In this document: positions 51,897 through 60,348 of the stretch, piece by piece | Position numbering within the stretch: position 1 is the stretch's first letter | Layout of the letters: every line of letters begins with the position of its first letter | Origin: Woodsholea maritima DSM 17123 | Lineage (GTDB): Bacteria; Pseudomonadota; Alphaproteobacteria; Caulobacterales; Maricaulaceae | Reading direction: 5' to 3' | DNA length: 64,000 nt | Assembly: GCF_000382325.1 (NCBI RefSeq) | Contig: NZ_KB908056.1 | Coordinates: 459,722-523,721, forward strand | Notes under the pieces: model-generated | Seen by the model: the letters and a program-made list of their open reading frames with translations, nothing else | The model's database searches: none | What the model was told of the DNA's origin: nothing | Program-made: the position numbers and the translations under genes

Positions 51897-52682
51897 ATGA
51901 TTTCTCTTTCCGCTTTTGGTCTCGGCTTTGCCGCTGCACTGGTCAGCCTCTTAGGCCTCTTGGCGGTTGCCGTAAAAGCGGGCTGGACACGCGCCCATGC
52001 GCCTTTTTTCGCGGTCTTTTCGGGCAGTTTGATCCTGACCCTGGCGGCAACACGCCTGATCCCCGAAGCCCTGGAAGGCGATAATCACGCCCTTTGGTTC
52101 ATTGTCATCGGCATCACCTTGGGCAGCGGTCTGCAATTCTTGATGCACCGCCAGTTCGGCCAAACGGCAGCGGCGCTGTCCTCGGTCTTGGTGATTGCGC
52201 TACACTCTTTCCTGGATGGTGGCATCTTCGTCCTGACCGTGGCCAATGACCCCCATTCGGGTCTGTCCATTGCCAGCGGCTTGATCCTTCACGAATTTCC
52301 TGAAGCCGTGATGTGTTTTGTCCTGCTACAGCGTGCAGGGCTTTCCAATCTCAAAGCTGGGGTTTTCGCCTTTATGGCGGCTGGCCTGACCACAACCCTG
52401 GGCACGATCATCGCCGATCCGATCGTGCGCGAATTTGACCCCAGCCGCTTCCATGATGCCCTGGCGTTGACCGCGGGCCTACTCATCTATGTCGGGCTCA
52501 ACCAAATCTTCCACATGCCCAAAAGCGCCAAGGCCGCTCAAGCCCTAGGCCCCATCGCGGCCGGTGTTGCGGTCGCCCTTCTCATGGGATCTGTCCACCA
52601 CCATGAACACCCGCCTGTCTTAGCGCTTGATTTTTCTCATGCGCCTTCGTGGTATGCCTATTCGGACTGCATACCGCGCTGA
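51897..52682 (+). CDS. ZIP-family metal transporter
   Basis: A 261-residue inner-membrane protein with about eight helices. The conserved metal-path motifs HSFLDGG (helix four) and LILHEFPEAVMCF (helix five) mark the ZIP family, which usually imports zinc or related divalent metals. The C-terminus carries HHHEH, a possible extra metal-binding site. A Zur-like box upstream and a DUF3299 gene 70 bases downstream support zinc. The ribosome-binding site is weak. Confidence 0.86.
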   Translation: MISLSAFGLGFAAALVSLLGLLAVAVKAGWTRAHAPFFAVFSGSLILTLAATRLIPEALEGDNHALWFIVIGITLGSGLQFLMHRQFGQTAAALSSVLVIALHSFLDGGIFVLTVANDPHSGLSIASGLILHEFPEAVMCFVLLQRAGLSNLKAGVFAFMAAGLTTTLGTIIADPIVREFDPSRFHDALALTAGLLIYVGLNQIFHMPKSAKAAQALGPIAAGVAVALLMGSVHHHEHPPVLALDFSHAPSWYAYSDCIPR

Positions 52683-52744
52683 TCACACGCGTGTGTGAAG
52701 CAGGCTAAAGACCATCTTGCCAAGCGCGCACGAAGACGGCAAAA

Positions 52745-52772
52745 GATAGGATATGAAACATTATATCCTATC
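52745..52772 (+). promoter_or_regulatory. Perfect 10-bp hairpin covering the DUF3299 start codon
   Basis: GATAGGATAT (52745-52754) and ATATCCTATC (52763-52772) form a perfect stem with loop GAAACATT. The AGGA ribosome-binding sequence and the first two bases of ATG (52753-52755) are in the stem, so the folded RNA would block initiation. The DNA could equally be a protein-binding palindrome. Confidence 0.6.
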
Positions 52773-53283
52773 TCTCTTCACGGCCTTTGCCCTTATCACC
52801 ACCCCCAGCCTGGCGCACGAGGACTCCAGCGTCGCTGAGGAACGCTTGGATCTGACCTGGGCCGATTTGATGCCTGAAGGCGCGGCCGAGCGTCTGTCGC
52901 AATTGCAACGCATGCAAGCGCTCGCCAATGGGATGGACCATTTCGGCACCGAACGCATGCCTCAGGTGCGCATGTTCGACGTGGTAGAAGAACTCGACGG
53001 CAAGCATGTCCGTTTGGGCGGCTATGTTCTGCCGTTTGACTTTGCTCAGGATAATAAAGTTAGTCGCTTTTTGCTGGTACCTTATGTGGGGGCCTGTGTT
53101 CATGTACCCCCACCTCCGCCCAATCAGCTGGTTTATGTGCGCACCGAGGAACCTGTTCAGATCGATGGCCTATGGGATCCGGTCTATGTCGAGGGCATTT
53201 TACGCACTGAACAGCAAGATAATGATCTGGGCGACACCGCCTACACCCTCGATTTAGTGAGCGTGACCCCTTATCGCCCATAA
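52753..53283 (+). CDS. DUF3299 exported protein, zinc-associated
   Basis: A 176-residue exported protein (signal peptide ending SLAHED) of the DUF3299 family, recognised by VPYVGACVHVPPPPPNQLVYV and GGYVLPFDF. Members are frequently found beside zinc-uptake genes in Proteobacteria, and here a ZIP transporter is next door; the molecular function is unknown. The start lies inside a strong hairpin. The stop codon lies inside another 11-base perfect hairpin. Confidence 0.83.
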   Translation: MKHYILSLFTAFALITTPSLAHEDSSVAEERLDLTWADLMPEGAAERLSQLQRMQALANGMDHFGTERMPQVRMFDVVEELDGKHVRLGGYVLPFDFAQDNKVSRFLLVPYVGACVHVPPPPPNQLVYVRTEEPVQIDGLWDPVYVEGILRTEQQDNDLGDTAYTLDLVSVTPYRP

Positions 53284-53295
53284 CGGGCGATAAGG
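53269..53295 (+). other. Hairpin across the DUF3299 stop codon
   Basis: CCTTATCGCCC and GGGCGATAAGG pair perfectly with loop ATAAC. No T run follows, so it may stabilise the 3' end rather than terminate transcription. Confidence 0.6.
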
Positions 53296-53346
53296 CCGAC
53301 CTTACGCAAAATTTATTTATTAAAATCAATTCATTATTATGAGAAC

Positions 53347-53540
53347 GAATATTCAGGATTAGGGCGGAAAAGTCATAATCTGGTAGAAATCTCGCCCCAT
53401 CTCATCGCCATAAACTCTAAGTGAGCGTCGTTCATGTCTCGCGCTCATCACCTGGCGATGCCCGATACCCCCGACGGCAGAACCACGTGTTTCTTGAAGG
53501 CCCCAGGTTCCCCCTCCCCACCTGGGGCCTTTCTTTATAC
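53347..53540 (+). ncRNA. Candidate small RNA
   Basis: A TATTAT -10-like element at 53335-53340 lies inside CATTATTATGAGAACG, which resembles a Fur site, and a strong intrinsic terminator ends at 53537. The roughly 190 bases between hold no good ORF but can fold (GGGCG/CGCCC at about 53362-53396). A short regulated transcript is possible; there is no direct proof. Confidence 0.3.
53497..53537 (+). terminator. Strong rho-independent terminator with no gene directly upstream
   Basis: AAGGCCCCAGGT/ACCTGGGGCCTT is a perfect 12-base stem with an 11-base C-rich loop, followed by TCTTTATA. The nearest gene end (DUF3299) is over 200 bases away. Confidence 0.8.
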
Positions 53541-53629
53541 GGATCACACCCTCAAAGATTAATTCGATTAGCACTAATCTTGCGGTTGTCATGATGGGGT
53601 CCGTTAGGATGTATCAGCGCGGCACATCG

Positions 53630-53899
53630 CTTTGAGGGGGGCGAGGTCCGGCGCGCCCTAACGGATCCCGCCATCCCTACGCAGGGCTTTGAGGGGGGCG
53701 AGGACACTCATTCTTAGGCAGGCCGCGCCCTAACGGGTCCCGCCTTCCCTACGCAGGGCTTTGAGGGGGGCGAGGACACTCCTAATATTCGGCGCGCCCT
53801 AACGGATCCCGCCGTCCCTACGCAGGGCTTTGAGGGGGGGGGGCGAGGACACTCTTAGGCAGGCCGCGCCCTAACGGATCCCGCCGTCCCTACGCAGGG
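53630..53899 (+). repeat. Tandem repeat array, four units of 57-72 bases
   Basis: Units start at 53630, 53687, 53759 and 53828, each with CTTTGAGGGGGGCGAGG, a variable middle, GCGCCCTAACGGATCCCGCC and CCTACGCAGGG. The last unit ends 11 bases before the putP stop codon. An inverted partial copy (GGGTCCGTTAGG) lies at 53598-53609. Units differ by small indels and a longer G run in unit four. Confidence 0.85.
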
Positions 53900-53910
53900 C
53901 TTTAATAGCC

Positions 53911-55413
53911 TTAGTCTTCAGCAGAAAGACCGAATGCGTCATCGCTTTCACGGCGTTGCCGCACGCCAAACACCAGAAGAAGCGCCGGGATCCAGGGCAG
54001 GATCCGCTCAAACGGATCACCCGGTGTATGGGCCATGCGAATAAGCCCCGCCACAAGCCCATCTGCCGACTGCGGCGGCATTGGCATTTGCCCCACCGTG
54101 TAGAATAACACCGTCAAATTAAAGCCGAGCAGAATTGAAGCGATAATCGCCCAGCCCTTAGGCTCTACCCCGCACACGCGCGCAATGACCACCGGGCCAA
54201 AGGCTGCGCCCAACGCTGCCCAGGCAAATAAGACGCGGGTAAAAATGCTCGCTGGAACGATCAAGGCTAAGATCACGGCAAACACGCATAAAATGGTGAT
54301 GATCAAGCGCGAGATCAGAACTTCACGGCCCTTAAACAACCTGGTTAAGCCCAGATCATGCGCCCCAGCGGCCCCGGCTGCAATCAAAAGCGAATCGACC
54401 GTCGACATCACGGCGGACAAGACGGCGGCAATCACCAAGCCGCTTAAGACCACCGGCAACAGCGCCCCGGCCATGACATAAAACAAGGTCTCCCCATCGC
54501 CCAGATTGGAAATCAGCGCCCGCCCGGCCAGGGCCAACGCGGCCATTCCGCTAAAGACCAAAACCGCCCACAGCATGGCAATGAAGAAGCCCTGCCAGCG
54601 CGCCTTCTCATCCTTGACGGCCATCAGGCGCGCAATCAGATGCGGCTGGCCCATAGGCCCCAGGCCGATCGCCATAATGCCCAAGGCAAAGCCTAAAAAG
54701 CCAAAGAAGGTCCGCTCGCCAAAGGGATGCAGGTAAGCGCTCGGTTCTTGCGCAGCCAAGGTCTGATAAATCTCAACCGGCCCACCCGCCGCAATCACGG
54801 CAATCACCGGCAAGATGATCGCGCTCAACGCCATCAAAGCCCCTTGCAAGGTATCGGTGACGGCCACGGCCCAAAACCCGCCGATAAAGCTATAGATCAA
54901 GACAACCACCGCCCCGATGATCAAGGCTTCGGTCTGGCCCAAGCCCAATTGGGTGCGAAACGCCAACCCGGCCGCGCCAAATTGCGCCGCAATATAAAAA
55001 ACGAAGGTGAAAAGGATCAAAATTGCGCTGAGGATCGAAATCGCGCGTGCCCACTCTTTACTCACGCCTGCGCCCAGGAAATCCGACAGCGTGAGATGAC
55101 CACAGCGCGCCGCCTCTTCACGCAGCCGCTCGCCCAGGCCCAGCCACACCGCGATATAGCCGCCCCAAATCCCCGGCACCATCCACAGGGCCGAAACCCC
55201 ATAGCTATAGACAAAGCCGGTAAAGCCCAAAAGCACCCAGGCCGAAGAGGTTGAGGCTGCATAGGAGAGCCCGGACACCCATGCGCCCAGCCCACGCCCG
55301 CCCAGAAAATAATCACTTTCATTCTGGGTCCGGCGCGAAGCCCAAATCCCAATACCAATCAGCGCCAGCTTATAAATGACCAAGCTTAGAATGATCACAA
55401 AACTATGTGACAT
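53911..55413 (-). CDS. putP: Sodium:solute symporter, proline permease-like
   Basis: A 500-residue inner-membrane sodium symporter of the SSS family, closest in pattern to PutP, which imports proline. About 12-13 helices are visible; early motifs are SDYFLGGRGLGAWVSGLSYAASTSSAWVLLGFTG and later MGQPHLIARLMAVKDEK. The ATG at 55411-55413 has AAAGGGG upstream. putA is 44 kb away in this window, so the link to proline is by family only. Its 3' end abuts the tandem repeat array. Confidence 0.85.
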   Translation of the reverse strand: MSHSFVIILSLVIYKLALIGIGIWASRRTQNESDYFLGGRGLGAWVSGLSYAASTSSAWVLLGFTGFVYSYGVSALWMVPGIWGGYIAVWLGLGERLREEAARCGHLTLSDFLGAGVSKEWARAISILSAILILFTFVFYIAAQFGAAGLAFRTQLGLGQTEALIIGAVVVLIYSFIGGFWAVAVTDTLQGALMALSAIILPVIAVIAAGGPVEIYQTLAAQEPSAYLHPFGERTFFGFLGFALGIMAIGLGPMGQPHLIARLMAVKDEKARWQGFFIAMLWAVLVFSGMAALALAGRALISNLGDGETLFYVMAGALLPVVLSGLVIAAVLSAVMSTVDSLLIAAGAAGAHDLGLTRLFKGREVLISRLIITILCVFAVILALIVPASIFTRVLFAWAALGAAFGPVVIARVCGVEPKGWAIIASILLGFNLTVLFYTVGQMPMPPQSADGLVAGLIRMAHTPGDPFERILPWIPALLLVFGVRQRRESDDAFGLSAED

Positions 55414-55557
55414 GCTGCCCCTTTCGCTGCGCGCCCGCCCTTTTGACAAGGATCAAGCGCGTGCGCCCCTTTATGGTTTGGACAAGTCTTAACCTGACTT
55501 GACCGCGATGGCGAGTGCCCGTCTAACTCATCGCTTAAGAAAAGAGGGATGTAGACC

Positions 55558-56001
55558 ATGTCGATACTGCTCAGCGTTCTGGTGCTCGCGCTTTCAACCC
55601 CGCCCAACGATGCGGCCCAAGATGAGGCCAGCGAAACGCGCGCCATCGCCAGCGTGATCGAAGCCCAGCGTAGCGCCTGGAATGACGGCGATGTGGAGGG
55701 CTATATGCAAGGCTATTGGCAGGATGAAGCCTTGCGCTTTGCCTCTGGCGGTACAATCACTTATGGCTGGCAGCAAACTTTGGATCGGTATAAAGCCCGC
55801 TACAATACGCGCGAAGCCATGGGCCATCTCGACTTCACCGATGTCGAAATTACGCTGATGGATGACGATGATGGCCTGGTGTTTGGCCGCTGGGCGCTGA
55901 CCCGTGAAGGCGATCATCCTTCTGGCCTTTTCACCTTACATGTCCATAAATTTGACGAAGGCTGGCGTGTGGTGGCCGATCACACCTCCAGCGCGGATTA
56001 A
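55558..56001 (+). CDS. Exported NTF2-like (DUF4440) protein
   Basis: A 147-residue protein with a hydrophobic N-terminus (MSILLSVLVLALS) and one NTF2-like domain of the DUF4440/SnoaL type: IEAQRSAWNDGDVEGYMQGYWQDEALRFASGG and WRVVADHTS at the end. Members are small binding or enzymatic domains with varied roles; no function can be assigned from context. Confidence 0.75.
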   Translation: MSILLSVLVLALSTPPNDAAQDEASETRAIASVIEAQRSAWNDGDVEGYMQGYWQDEALRFASGGTITYGWQQTLDRYKARYNTREAMGHLDFTDVEITLMDDDDGLVFGRWALTREGDHPSGLFTLHVHKFDEGWRVVADHTSSAD

Positions 56002-56121
56002 GATCGACTGCTTTATCTTGGCTCTGCCCCCTCGCCCTTCGGGACACGGGGCGCTAATTTGCCGACTAAAATATGACTAGCCCCCATGAGAGGGGCCACA
56101 GCCAGACCGATGGGGATAAAC

Positions 56122-57315
56122 ATGGCCGCGCACGACGCCTCACCAACGATGACGTTTAACTGGGAAGACCCCCTCCACCTCAATGGGCTTTTGAGCGAAG
56201 ACGAGCGCATGGTCAGCGAGACCGCGCGCCAATATTGCCAAGATAAGCTGTTGCCGCGCGTGGTGGACGCCTATGCCCGCGAGCATTTTGATCGCGAGAT
56301 CATGAATGAGATGGGCGAGCTGGGCCTTCTGGGCTCCACCCTACCGGGTGAATATGGCGGGGCAGAGCTTAATCATGTCGCCTATGGCCTGATCGCACGC
56401 GAAGTTGAAGCGGTAGACTCCGGCTATCGCTCCGCGATGAGCGTTCAATCCTCCCTCGTCATGTACCCCATCTATGCCTTTGGCAGCGAAGAGCAGCGTA
56501 AAAAATACCTCCCCAAGCTCGCCAGCGGTGAATGGGTCGGCTGCTTTGGCCTGACTGAGCCCGATGGCGGCTCAGATCCGGGCGCGATGCGGACCACGGC
56601 GAAAAAGGTCGATGGCGGCTATATCCTCAATGGCGCAAAAATGTGGATCACCAATTCACCGATCAGCGATCTGGCTGTTGTCTGGGCGAAGCTAGACGGC
56701 AAAATCCGCGGCTTCGTCGTTGAAAAGGGCGTCAAAGGCTTTGATTGCCCGAAAATCGAAGGCAAGCTGTCGCTACGCGCTTCGGTGACGGGCTCCATCT
56801 CTTTGAATGATGCGTTTGTGCCTGATGACGCGATCCTTCCCAATGTTGAAGGGCTTCGCGGACCCTTCTCATGCCTTAATAAGGCCCGCTATGGCATCGC
56901 CTGGGGTGCGATGGGCGCGGCTGAGGCCTGCTGGAAGGGCTCACGCACCTATGCGCTTGATCGTGTGGTCTTTGGCAAACCTATCGCAGGAACGCAACTG
57001 GTTCAGAAAAAGCTCGCCGACATGCAGACCGAGATTACCTTGGGTCTGCTGGGCGCGCTACAATTGGGCCGCCTGCTTGATCAAGGCGCTTGGGTGCCCG
57101 AAGCCATTTCCATGATGAAGCGCAATAATTGTGGCAAGGCGCTGGCCATTGCCCGTGAAGCGCGCGACATCCATGGCGGAAACGGGATTGCCGGAGAATA
57201 TCATGTGATCCGTCATGCGATTAACCTGGAAACGGTCAACACATACGAAGGCACCCATGATGTGCATGCCCTGATCCTGGGCCGCGCGCAAACGGGCCTG
57301 CAAGCCTTCGCCTGA
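56122..57315 (+). CDS. gcdH: Glutaryl-CoA dehydrogenase (acyl-CoA dehydrogenase family)
   Basis: A 397-residue FAD enzyme that oxidises and decarboxylates glutaryl-CoA to crotonyl-CoA in lysine/glutarate breakdown. The catalytic Glu is at about 376 in [31 protein letters not shown] and [18 protein letters not shown] form the FAD/substrate site, and the C-terminal pattern [18 protein letters not shown] is typical of the group. The ATG at 56122 has GGGGAT upstream. An enoyl-CoA hydratase follows 28 bases later and a class III CoA transferase is nearby, which completes a glutarate route. Confidence 0.9.
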   Translation: MAAHDASPTMTFNWEDPLHLNGLLSEDERMVSETARQYCQDKLLPRVVDAYAREHFDREIMNEMGELGLLGSTLPGEYGGAELNHVAYGLIAREVEAVDSGYRSAMSVQSSLVMYPIYAFGSEEQRKKYLPKLASGEWVGCFGLTEPDGGSDPGAMRTTAKKVDGGYILNGAKMWITNSPISDLAVVWAKLDGKIRGFVVEKGVKGFDCPKIEGKLSLRASVTGSISLNDAFVPDDAILPNVEGLRGPFSCLNKARYGIAWGAMGAAEACWKGSRTYALDRVVFGKPIAGTQLVQKKLADMQTEITLGLLGALQLGRLLDQGAWVPEAISMMKRNNCGKALAIAREARDIHGGNGIAGEYHVIRHAINLETVNTYEGTHDVHALILGRAQTGLQAFA

Positions 57316-57343
57316 CGACTTCGCGGACATAAGGACGGCCATC

Positions 57344-58120
57344 ATGACGGATATCGAAGGTTTTGCCCTACGCCATGATGGCCCGATCACCTTTCTAAGC
57401 CTGGACCGCGCTGCGCATAAAAACGCCATTCCCGAAGCCATGTGGCTGGCGCTGCCAGGGCTTCTTACCGATCTGGCCGCACGCCCAGCCTGCCGGGTTC
57501 TGGTGCTGGAGGCCGAAGGCGATGTTTTTTGCGCCGGGGCCGATATCCGTGAATTTGCCAGCGTTTATGAAACGCCCCAGCGCGCCGCACGCTATTCGGC
57601 GGCCATTCGCGATGGCCTGAACGCGCTAGAAGCTTTCCCCCATCCCACCATCGCCGCCATTCAAGGGCCTTGCGTGGGCGGGGGGGTCGCGCTGGCTTTA
57701 TCCTGTGACATTAAATTTGCCAGTGACACGGTCCATTTCGCAATCACACCGGCCAAGCTGGGTTTAACTTATCCCTTTTCGGATATTGCGCGATTAGCGC
57801 GCTGCGTCGGCCCCTCGCGGGCGAAAGATCTGCTTTTTTCCGCGCGTAAAGTGTCCGCCACTGAGGCTCTACACCTCAATCTTATTGACTATTGCGTCTT
57901 AAAGTCCGAATTAAAGAACCGGGTGGGTAGCTACGCTATAACATTGAGTCAAAATTCTGCTCAATCGCTCAGCGCCATGAAAACGCTGATCGCATGGGTG
58001 GGCCAAGGCCAATGTATAGAAAGCGATGAAACGCGTCAGATTTTTCAAGACGCGTTTTCGAGTGATGATTTCAAAGAGGGCTATCAGGCCTTCTTGGACA
58101 AGCGCCCCCCTAAGTTTTGA
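57344..58120 (+). CDS. Enoyl-CoA hydratase/isomerase family protein
   Basis: A 258-residue crotonase-fold enzyme. The oxyanion-hole regions are FCAGADIREFASVYE and IQGPCVGGGVALALSCDIKFAS, and the position of the usual second catalytic Glu is less clear (ITPAKLGLTYPFS), so hydratase activity is probable but not certain. Its place after gcdH suggests it hydrates crotonyl-CoA. Confidence 0.83.
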   Translation: MTDIEGFALRHDGPITFLSLDRAAHKNAIPEAMWLALPGLLTDLAARPACRVLVLEAEGDVFCAGADIREFASVYETPQRAARYSAAIRDGLNALEAFPHPTIAAIQGPCVGGGVALALSCDIKFASDTVHFAITPAKLGLTYPFSDIARLARCVGPSRAKDLLFSARKVSATEALHLNLIDYCVLKSELKNRVGSYAITLSQNSAQSLSAMKTLIAWVGQGQCIESDETRQIFQDAFSSDDFKEGYQAFLDKRPPKF

Positions 58121-58183
58121 GTTTTCTCAAATTAGGGATCAGACCCGAGACCTAGGATAAAGCGCTGACAGAGCAGGGCTTTT

Positions 58184-58975
58184 ATGCAAAGTCGCCATAA
58201 AAATATAAATGCGAGTAACCTCCCCATGTCTGAGACAAAAACCGCCACCGTTTTAACTCCTCGTTATCTGGCTCTGGCTGAAACCTTGCGCGCGAAAATC
58301 GCTGATGGCGATCCGCATGTGGGTGATCTGTTGCCGACTGAGCATATGCTGTGTGAAACCTATAGCGTGTCGCGCCATACGGTCCGCGAAGCCTTGCGCC
58401 TGCTGGCTGAAGCCGGTCTCATCGCACGTCGGCGCGGTGCAGGAACGGTTGTTTTGGCCCAAGAGGTCAAAACCACGTATGCTCATCGTTTAGGCGGTCT
58501 TGATGACCTGACCCAGTATAAGCGTGGCACCCAGCTGAAACAGGTGCGCGCAGAATTCGTGACCTTAAAGCCTGAAGACGCCAAGCGTTTAGGCCTGGAA
58601 GCGCGAGAATATCAACACATTACCGGTCTACGCATGATACCGGGTGAACTGCCCGTTGGTCATACCGACATTTATATGCGTGCGGATCTGGCCCCGCCTG
58701 CCGCGCAAATGGTGGAGCGTTTGGGCGCGATTGCCGATTGGATGGCGGAAGAGCGCGGCGTGCCGACCGCGCGTGTCGATCAAGCCATCATCGCCATGGC
58801 TCTGCCCGCCCATCTCGCCGAAATGCTGCAAGCTGAAGCGGGTATTCCCGCCCTACAGACCCAGCGCACCTATTTCGACCCAGACGGCAATCTGATGTCG
58901 AAATCCTTCAACACCCATCCGGCTGATCGCTTCACCTATGAAATGACGCTGAACCGCGAATGCGGCAATTGCTGA
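58184..58975 (+). CDS. GntR-family regulator, HutC/UTRA type
   Basis: A 263-residue regulator with an N-terminal winged helix (about 28-92; PTEHMLCETYSVSRHTVREALRLLAEAGLIARRRGAGT) and a C-terminal UTRA ligand-binding domain (about 115-255). AGGG seven bases before the first ATG supports this start; an internal ATG 14 codons later is possible. It lies between the glutaryl-CoA genes and the convergent CoA transferase, so it may control them; its ligand is unknown. Its stop is directly next to the stop of the CoA transferase. Confidence 0.86.
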   Translation: MQSRHKNINASNLPMSETKTATVLTPRYLALAETLRAKIADGDPHVGDLLPTEHMLCETYSVSRHTVREALRLLAEAGLIARRRGAGTVVLAQEVKTTYAHRLGGLDDLTQYKRGTQLKQVRAEFVTLKPEDAKRLGLEAREYQHITGLRMIPGELPVGHTDIYMRADLAPPAAQMVERLGAIADWMAEERGVPTARVDQAIIAMALPAHLAEMLQAEAGIPALQTQRTYFDPDGNLMSKSFNTHPADRFTYEMTLNRECGNC

Positions 58976-60154
58976 TCAGTGGGTTGCGGCCCGCCGGGCG
59001 GGCCGCGCCAACAAATCATCCAAAACCTCACCTGCATCTCCATTCAGATCCGGCGCACGATGGGCCGGCATGACCTGGCCATTGACCGCAATCGGGTCTT
59101 GTACTAGGCGCAAACCATCCGGCATGGCGGGATGATCCAGGGTTTGGATATAATCCTGGACAAAATCGGTATGGCTAGCGCTTTCAAAGCTCTGTACCGG
59201 GGCGATAGGGATCTTACCCGCCAACACATCCAGCCATTGTGTATTAGTTCCGGTCAAAAACACCGCTTCCAATTCCTCTTGCAAGGCATGGGCATTCAAA
59301 CGGCGCGACACCCGGTTTCTAAACCGCAGATCATGCAGCCAGCTTTCCTTTTCCAACGCCTGACACAGCGCCGCCCAGAATTTCGGGCGTTGGCACATGA
59401 TCAAGATCCAGCCATCGCGGGTCTGGAACACTTGTGAGGGCGCAGAGGATGGGTGTTGGGCACGCTCACGCGGGGCTTCCAGCCCTTGCGCGCCATTCAG
59501 CTGCCAGCTCGCCTGATAGCCATGCTGGATCAGGCCCGCGCCAAACAAGGTGATGTCGACATCACAGCCCTTCCCCTGGCGATGCGCAGCTAATAATCCC
59601 GCCAACAAACCATTGGCCAGTAAAGACCCCGCCAGCATGTCGAGACTCGCTGCGCCATGGGGATAGAGGTCAAAATCGTCCTGGGACGGTTGATGATGGA
59701 AGAGGCCAAGCTCGGCTTGAATGATCGCGCTATAGGCGGGCCAATGGGCGCGCGGGCCTTCACGGCCATAGGCAGTCAAATGCGCACAGACCAGATCGGG
59801 GCGATAGGCTTTCAAGCGCGGATAATCCAGACCCAGCTTATCGACCACATCGCCGCGTAACGCCGTCACCAGACCATCTGCGCTTTCAATCAGCTTATGA
59901 AACAACTTACGATCACCGCGATCATGAAGATCCAACGTCATGGAGCGTTTAGAGCGATTATAGGTCTGAAAATAAAGGCAATCATCCACCCCCAAATCAT
60001 AAGGGCCCATGCGGCGGGCATGATCGCCATGGCTGCGGTCATGTTCAATCTTGATGATATCCGCGCCCAATCCGGCGAGCAATTGCGTGGCAAAGGGACC
60101 GGCATCGGCTTGCTCTAAAGCTAAAAGCCGCAATCCATCTAAGGGTTTATACAT
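58976..60154 (-). CDS. Class III CoA transferase (CaiB/BaiF family)
   Basis: A 392-residue family III CoA transferase. The catalytic Asp is in HGAASLDMLAGSLLA; the N-terminal part has GLRLLALEQADAGPFATQLLAGLGADIIKIEH and NRSKRSMTLDL. With gcdH close by, it may activate glutarate by CoA transfer from succinyl-CoA, as related enzymes do (inference). It is convergent with the GntR gene with no gap. Confidence 0.85.
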   Translation of the reverse strand: MYKPLDGLRLLALEQADAGPFATQLLAGLGADIIKIEHDRSHGDHARRMGPYDLGVDDCLYFQTYNRSKRSMTLDLHDRGDRKLFHKLIESADGLVTALRGDVVDKLGLDYPRLKAYRPDLVCAHLTAYGREGPRAHWPAYSAIIQAELGLFHHQPSQDDFDLYPHGAASLDMLAGSLLANGLLAGLLAAHRQGKGCDVDITLFGAGLIQHGYQASWQLNGAQGLEAPRERAQHPSSAPSQVFQTRDGWILIMCQRPKFWAALCQALEKESWLHDLRFRNRVSRRLNAHALQEELEAVFLTGTNTQWLDVLAGKIPIAPVQSFESASHTDFVQDYIQTLDHPAMPDGLRLVQDPIAVNGQVMPAHRAPDLNGDAGEVLDDLLARPARRAATH

Positions 60155-60348
60155 GCGCCATCACCCCGCCGCGTCAGATTGTCCCAACCATAGGACAAAA
60201 CGCCACACTTTCGCAACTGAATGCGTTCAGATTCTTCCTTAAAGCCTAATATCCCATCTCTCACCTGTGGAAAACTTATCCTGAGCGGAAGGCTCGAAGA
60301 TCGCCTTTCCTCGTGATAGTGTAACATCAAAATGATCGGGGGGCCTTC

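Larger units (their letters stand above)
53284..53910. other. 627-base noncoding stretch before the putP 3' end
   Basis: No convincing protein gene is present. The left part is AT-rich with a promoter-like, Fur-like sequence (about 53325-53350). The middle has a strong terminator (53497-53537), and the right part is a tandem repeat array (53630-53899). A 42-codon frame starting at about 53433 runs through the terminator and is not believed. Confidence 0.65.

Noticed and set aside
53433-53561. 42-codon frame starting MSRAHHLAMPDTP
   Set aside because: It reads through a perfect intrinsic terminator stem and has only a weak ribosome site.
53630-53899. CRISPR array
   Set aside because: Units are contiguous, 57-72 bases long, imperfect, and have no regular repeat-spacer pattern; no cas genes are nearby.
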